From Holophagales bacterium (GTDB taxonomy: Bacteria; Acidobacteriota; Thermoanaerobaculia; Multivoradales; JAGPDF01), in assembly GCA_016699405.1 (NCBI GenBank), contig CP064972.1:1705501-1769500 (forward strand): DNA of 64,000 nucleotides, read 5' to 3'. The translations under genes were made by a program, and so were the position numbers. Below, in pieces: positions 61,025-64,000 of this stretch (position 1 is the stretch's first letter; each line of letters starts with the position of its first letter). The notes under the pieces were generated by a model that made no database searches, had not been told where the DNA came from, and saw only the letters and a list, made by a program, of their open reading frames with translations.

Positions 61025-62112
61025 GCGGCCTCGTCGCCGTCGCGATGAGCGGCGGGCTCGATTCGTCGGTGGTCGCCTGGCTGCTCGCCCAGCGCGGTGA
61101 GCCCGTCGTCGGGCTCTCGATGCTTCTCTGGGACCGCTCGCACGAAGCGGTGCACGGTCGCTGCTGTGGCGCGCTCGACCTCGGCGACGCACGGCGCGTC
61201 GCGGCGCTCGCGGGGATCCCGCACTACACGCTGCGCCTCGATGCCGAGTTCCGGGAGCGGGTCGTCGACCCGTTCGTCGCCGACTACCTCGCCGGGAAGA
61301 CGCCGTCGCCCTGCGTGCGCTGCAACACCTTCGTCAAGTTCGACCTGCTGCTCGAGCGCGCCCGCGAGCTCGGTGCCACGGCGGTGGCGACCGGACACTA
61401 CGCCCGCATCGTCGACGGAGCCGACGGGCCCGAGCTGCACGCGGCGGTCGACGCGGAGAAGGACCAGAGCTACTACCTCTTCGAGCTCACCGCGGCGCAG
61501 CTTTCCGCGTCGCGCTTCCCGCTCGGCGAGATGACCAAGCGCGAGGTGCGCGAGCTCGCTCGTGTCGCGGCGCTGCCGGTGGCGGAGAAGGGCGAGAGCA
61601 TGGAGGTCTGCTTCGTCGACTCCGGCGTGCGCGAGTTCGTCGAGGCGGAAGTGGCAGCGGCGCCGGAGCGCTTCACCGCCCCGGCGCTCGGCCGCCCGGC
61701 CGAGCTGGTCGACATGGCCGGGCACCATCTCGGCGAAGGCTCGCCCTACTATCGCTACACCGTCGGCCAGCGCCGCGGCCTCGGCCTCGCGGCGAGCGAC
61801 CGGCGCTACGTCCTGCGCGTCCTGCCGGAGGCCAACCAGGTCGTGGTCGGCGAGGTCGAGGCGCTGGCTGCGACGGGGCTTCGCGGCGAACGGCTGCACT
61901 GGATCGGCCCGGCCCCAGTCGGCGAGATCGCGGCGACGGTGAAGATCCGCTCGCGCCACCCGGGCGTCGCCTGCACGATCCGCGCGCTCCCCGGGCAAGC
62001 CGCTGACGTGCGCTTCGCCACGCCGCAGCGCGGCGTCGCTCCCGGGCAAGCAGCGGTCTTCTACGACGGCAGTCGCGTGCTCGGCGGCTGCTGGATCGAC
62101 GGGTCGATGTAG
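61021..62112 (+). CDS. mnmA: tRNA-specific 2-thiouridylase MnmA
   Basis: 363 aa. ATP-pyrophosphatase PP-loop SGGLDSSVVAWLL at residues 10-22; catalytic cysteines in SPCVRCNTFVKFD near 100 and ESMEVCFVDSG near 197; tRNA-binding TGHYARI and KDQSYYLF; then YRYTVGQRRGLG and the C-terminal beta barrel. It makes s2U34 in tRNA-Lys, -Glu and -Gln. The pair cysteine desulfurase-mnmA is a common operon in bacteria that lack a long Tus relay. A hairpin follows the stop. Confidence 0.95.
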   Translation: MSGLVAVAMSGGLDSSVVAWLLAQRGEPVVGLSMLLWDRSHEAVHGRCCGALDLGDARRVAALAGIPHYTLRLDAEFRERVVDPFVADYLAGKTPSPCVRCNTFVKFDLLLERARELGATAVATGHYARIVDGADGPELHAAVDAEKDQSYYLFELTAAQLSASRFPLGEMTKREVRELARVAALPVAEKGESMEVCFVDSGVREFVEAEVAAAPERFTAPALGRPAELVDMAGHHLGEGSPYYRYTVGQRRGLGLAASDRRYVLRVLPEANQVVVGEVEALAATGLRGERLHWIGPAPVGEIAATVKIRSRHPGVACTIRALPGQAADVRFATPQRGVAPGQAAVFYDGSRVLGGCWIDGSM

Positions 62113-62130
62113 ATTCCGATCGGAGGGTCC

Positions 62131-62156
62131 AACCCCGCCCGATCGGGTGGGGCGGT
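62131..62156 (+). terminator. Hairpin after mnmA
   Basis: AACCCCGCCC-GATC-GGGTGGGG pairs 8 bp (one G-T wobble), and AACC/GGTT extends the stem loosely. A TTTT lies 12 nt further. A moderate terminator. Confidence 0.5.
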
Positions 62157-62173
62157 TCTGAAGACGTTTTCAC

Positions 62174-62179
62174 TAGCGT
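62174..62179 (+). promoter_or_regulatory. Possible -10 box, leaderless kinase gene
   Basis: TAGCGT ends 6 nt before the ATG at 62186; no ribosome site. Confidence 0.35.
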
Positions 62180-62185
62180 GATCGA

Positions 62186-63253
62186 ATGGAGGCGATCACT
62201 TCGTGCGAGCGGGATCGGCCCTGTCCGATCAGTTTTCTGCCGTGTCCGGGTGACTGCGTCTTCTCGGAGGTCATGCAGAGCGCTCGCCACGGCATCGTGG
62301 TGCTCGATACCGAACGCGAAACGCTGTACTTTGCCAATCGCGAAGCGCTTGCGATGCTGGCCGAGGCTCGGGTGCCGGCGCAGTACGGCGAAATCCTCGA
62401 GGCGTTTCTCGAAGGCTCCGAGTCGGGAGGTGCGGCTCCATCGAGACCGGATCGGGTGTCGCGCCGGTTCGGGGACCGGCTGTTGGGTTTCAGTCGATAC
62501 GGTGTCGGGAGGTTTCGCTGGGTCTTCTTCCGCGACATCTCGGAGTCGGCACGGCTCGAGTCGATCGCCGAGGCCATCGAGATCTCCAACAGCTTCGCGC
62601 ACGTCTTCGCCGCGGTTCGACACGAGATCGGCAATCCGATCAATTCGGTGAAGATGGCCCTTTCGGTGCTGCGCAAGAACCTCGAACGGTTCGAGCGGGA
62701 GACGGTTCTCGACTATCTCGACCATTCGCTCGCCGACCTCGGCCGTGTCGAGGACCTGCTCGCCTCGTTGCGCAGCTTGAGCTTCTACGACGACTTGAAG
62801 CTCGAGCCGCTGCTCGTCGACGAATGGATGAGGGAGTTCGCGCTGCTCGCCCAGAGAGGATTCCACGAGCGTGGAATCGCCCTGGAGTTCGCCGCGGGAG
62901 CTCCGGGGGTCATGGCGAGGGTCGACTCTCGCGCCTTGCAGCAAATCCTGGTGAACCTCGTGGCCAACGCGGCGGAGGCGGCCGCCGAACGCCAGCGACC
63001 GGAGATCCGCATCGAGACCTGCCGGCGGGAGGCCCTGGTCGAAATCAGGGTCATCGACAACGGGTCGGGAATCCGGCCCGAGCTCGCCGACCAGATGTTC
63101 CGGCCGTTCTTCACGACCAAGGAGCAAGGGACCGGACTCGGCCTGGTGATCGTTCGTCGGCTCCTTGCCCGGATGAACGGCTTGGTCGAGCTCTCCAGCC
63201 TTCGCGGCGAAGGAACGACGGCGCTCGTCACCCTCCCCGAGGCGGCGGAGTGA
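62186..63253 (+). CDS. Soluble sensor histidine kinase with N-terminal Cys cluster
   Basis: 355 aa, no membrane helix. Four cysteines at residues 7, 13, 20 and 24 lie before a PAS-like domain (SARHGIVVLDTERETLYFANREAL, about 30-120). The H-box VRHEIGNPINSVKMAL has phosphoryl-accepting H146; the ATPase domain shows N-box NLVANAAEAAAE, DNGSGI, FFTTKEQGTGLGLVI. It resembles NtrB-type kinases that signal to sigma-54 regulators. Its stop overlaps the regulator's GTG start. The Cys cluster could bind metal or Fe-S or sense redox; that is inference. A start at the internal ATG 62273 would remove it. Confidence 0.85.
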   Translation: MEAITSCERDRPCPISFLPCPGDCVFSEVMQSARHGIVVLDTERETLYFANREALAMLAEARVPAQYGEILEAFLEGSESGGAAPSRPDRVSRRFGDRLLGFSRYGVGRFRWVFFRDISESARLESIAEAIEISNSFAHVFAAVRHEIGNPINSVKMALSVLRKNLERFERETVLDYLDHSLADLGRVEDLLASLRSLSFYDDLKLEPLLVDEWMREFALLAQRGFHERGIALEFAAGAPGVMARVDSRALQQILVNLVANAAEAAAERQRPEIRIETCRREALVEIRVIDNGSGIRPELADQMFRPFFTTKEQGTGLGLVIVRRLLARMNGLVELSSLRGEGTTALVTLPEAAE

Positions 63254-64000
63254 GCGGAGCGCGGCGCCGCCTTCTGGTGGTCGAAGACGAGCTCTTCTTC
63301 GCCCAGATGGTGCGCGACGACCTCTCTCGTGAGGGGCTCGAAGTCGTTCTCGCCGCCACGCTCGCCGAGGCGAGGCGAGTGGCCCGCGAGCGACCGCCGG
63401 ATGTCGTGTTGCTCGACCAGCAGTTGCCCGACGGCGTCGGTGCCGACCTCTGCGGCGAGCTGCTCGAGCTCAACGACGAGGTGAAGGTGATCTTCGTCAC
63501 CGCGTTTCCTCACTTCGACAACGCGCTGCGTGCACTCCGGCAGGGCGCCTTCGACTATCTGACCAAACCGTGCGAGCCGCTGGCGATGCAGCACGCGGTG
63601 GATCGCGCCTTGCGTACGCTGGAGCTCGAGCGGGGGGCGTCGCGACTCTCGTGGCGTCGCCAACGTGAGGCCGTCCGCGCGTTGTTGCCCGGAATGCCGG
63701 TCGACGCCGCGCTGCGAGGTGCGCTCGAGCTGGCGGTCGAGGCCGACGTGCCTGTCTTGCTGAGCGGCGAGACAGGAACCGGCAAGACGTTCTTCGCGCG
63801 TTTGATCCACTACTCGGGGGCTCGCCGCAACGGCGAGTTCGTCCCGGTCAACTGCGCAGCGCTGCCGGAGAGCCTCTTCGAGGCGGAGCTCTTCGGTCAC
63901 GAGCGCGGAGCCTTCACCGGTGCCATTGCCACGCGACCGGGGCTCTTCGAGCTCGCCGACGGTGGCTCGATCCTGCTCGACGAGATCGGCGAGATGTCCC
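63250..64000 (+). CDS. NtrC-type sigma-54 response regulator, 3'-truncated by the window
   Basis: GTG at 63250 overlaps the kinase stop (GTGA). About 250 codons are visible. Receiver domain LLVVEDELFF with phospho-Asp in VVLLDQQLPDG, Thr in IFVTAF and Lys in DYLTKPCEP. Then an AAA+ domain with Walker A SGETGTGKTFFARLIH, the sigma-54-contact loop ELFGHERGAFTGAI and Walker B ILLDEIGEM at the window end. It would activate sigma-54 promoters in response to the kinase. The DNA-binding domain lies outside the window. The target genes are unknown. Confidence 0.92.
   Translation, partial: MSGARRRLLVVEDELFFAQMVRDDLSREGLEVVLAATLAEARRVARERPPDVVLLDQQLPDGVGADLCGELLELNDEVKVIFVTAFPHFDNALRALRQGAFDYLTKPCEPLAMQHAVDRALRTLELERGASRLSWRRQREAVRALLPGMPVDAALRGALELAVEADVPVLLSGETGTGKTFFARLIHYSGARRNGEFVPVNCAALPESLFEAELFGHERGAFTGAIATRPGLFELADGGSILLDEIGEMS

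Overview
The window is high-GC bacterial DNA, densely coded on both strands, with no rRNA, tRNA or CRISPR that I can see. The gene content points to an Acidobacteriota-like organism, probably near Thermoanaerobaculia. The evidence is two tandem GWxTD/VWFA-related secreted proteins, a third VWFA-type protein, an IPTL-CTERM surface protein, a C-terminal duplicated domain that is common in that phylum, a bacilliredoxin, and a Sec-type (clade II) nitrous oxide reductase cluster. The taxonomic placement is inference.

Layout. 1-1410 is the 3' end of an FG-GAP repeat protein. 1532-7301 is a type I restriction-modification operon (hsdM-hsdS-hsdR) with a parDE toxin-antitoxin pair lodged between hsdS and hsdR. 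A decayed copy of the hsdR start lies upstream of parD, and a dispersed repeat family flanks the whole block. 7302-8007 is repeat-rich and non-coding. 8008-19182 is mixed housekeeping and hypothetical material: an orphan GAD/DUF1851 immunity-like gene, an RDD membrane protein, a D-cysteine desulfhydrase-like PLP enzyme, a HEAT-repeat/beta-lactamase-fold fusion, a bacilliredoxin, a ferritin-like protein, a patatin/BamA-barrel protein with an apparent frameshift, and a LamG protein. 19607-22369 encodes a large secreted HExxH protein.

22837-24144 encodes an octaheme HAO-family cytochrome c. The LamG gene, the HExxH gene and the octaheme gene each have the same ATGACGG(T/C)CGTCAT-type palindrome upstream, which suggests a shared regulator.

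28292-39603 is a compact nitrous oxide respiration operon: GltD-like flavoprotein with ferredoxin domain, Rieske protein, cytochrome b, pentaheme cytochrome c, NosZ, NosB-like protein, NosD, NosF, NosL and NosY, many joined by 4-bp start/stop overlaps. 41042-46970 is a second respiratory block: NarI-like cytochrome b, a NasA/Nap-like molybdenum nitrate reductase, a four-cluster Fe-S subunit, a Tat-exported Rieske protein and a NarK-type transporter. Together with the octaheme cytochrome this makes the window a nitrogen-oxide respiration neighbourhood.

46984-50705 is a thiamine-salvage operon: a promoter, a TPP riboswitch, a TonB-dependent receptor, a PnuC-family transporter and a NadR-like P-loop kinase. 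50769-59779 carries the VWFA/GWxTD and IPTL-CTERM surface or secreted proteins plus Maf. 59867-62112 is a cysteine desulfurase-MnmA pair for tRNA 2-thiouridine synthesis. The window ends in a two-component pair: a soluble histidine kinase and an NtrC-type sigma-54 regulator that runs off the edge.

A recurrent feature is TAG-N-N-T-type -10 boxes only 6-9 nt before ATG codons that lack a Shine-Dalgarno sequence, which suggests many leaderless transcripts.
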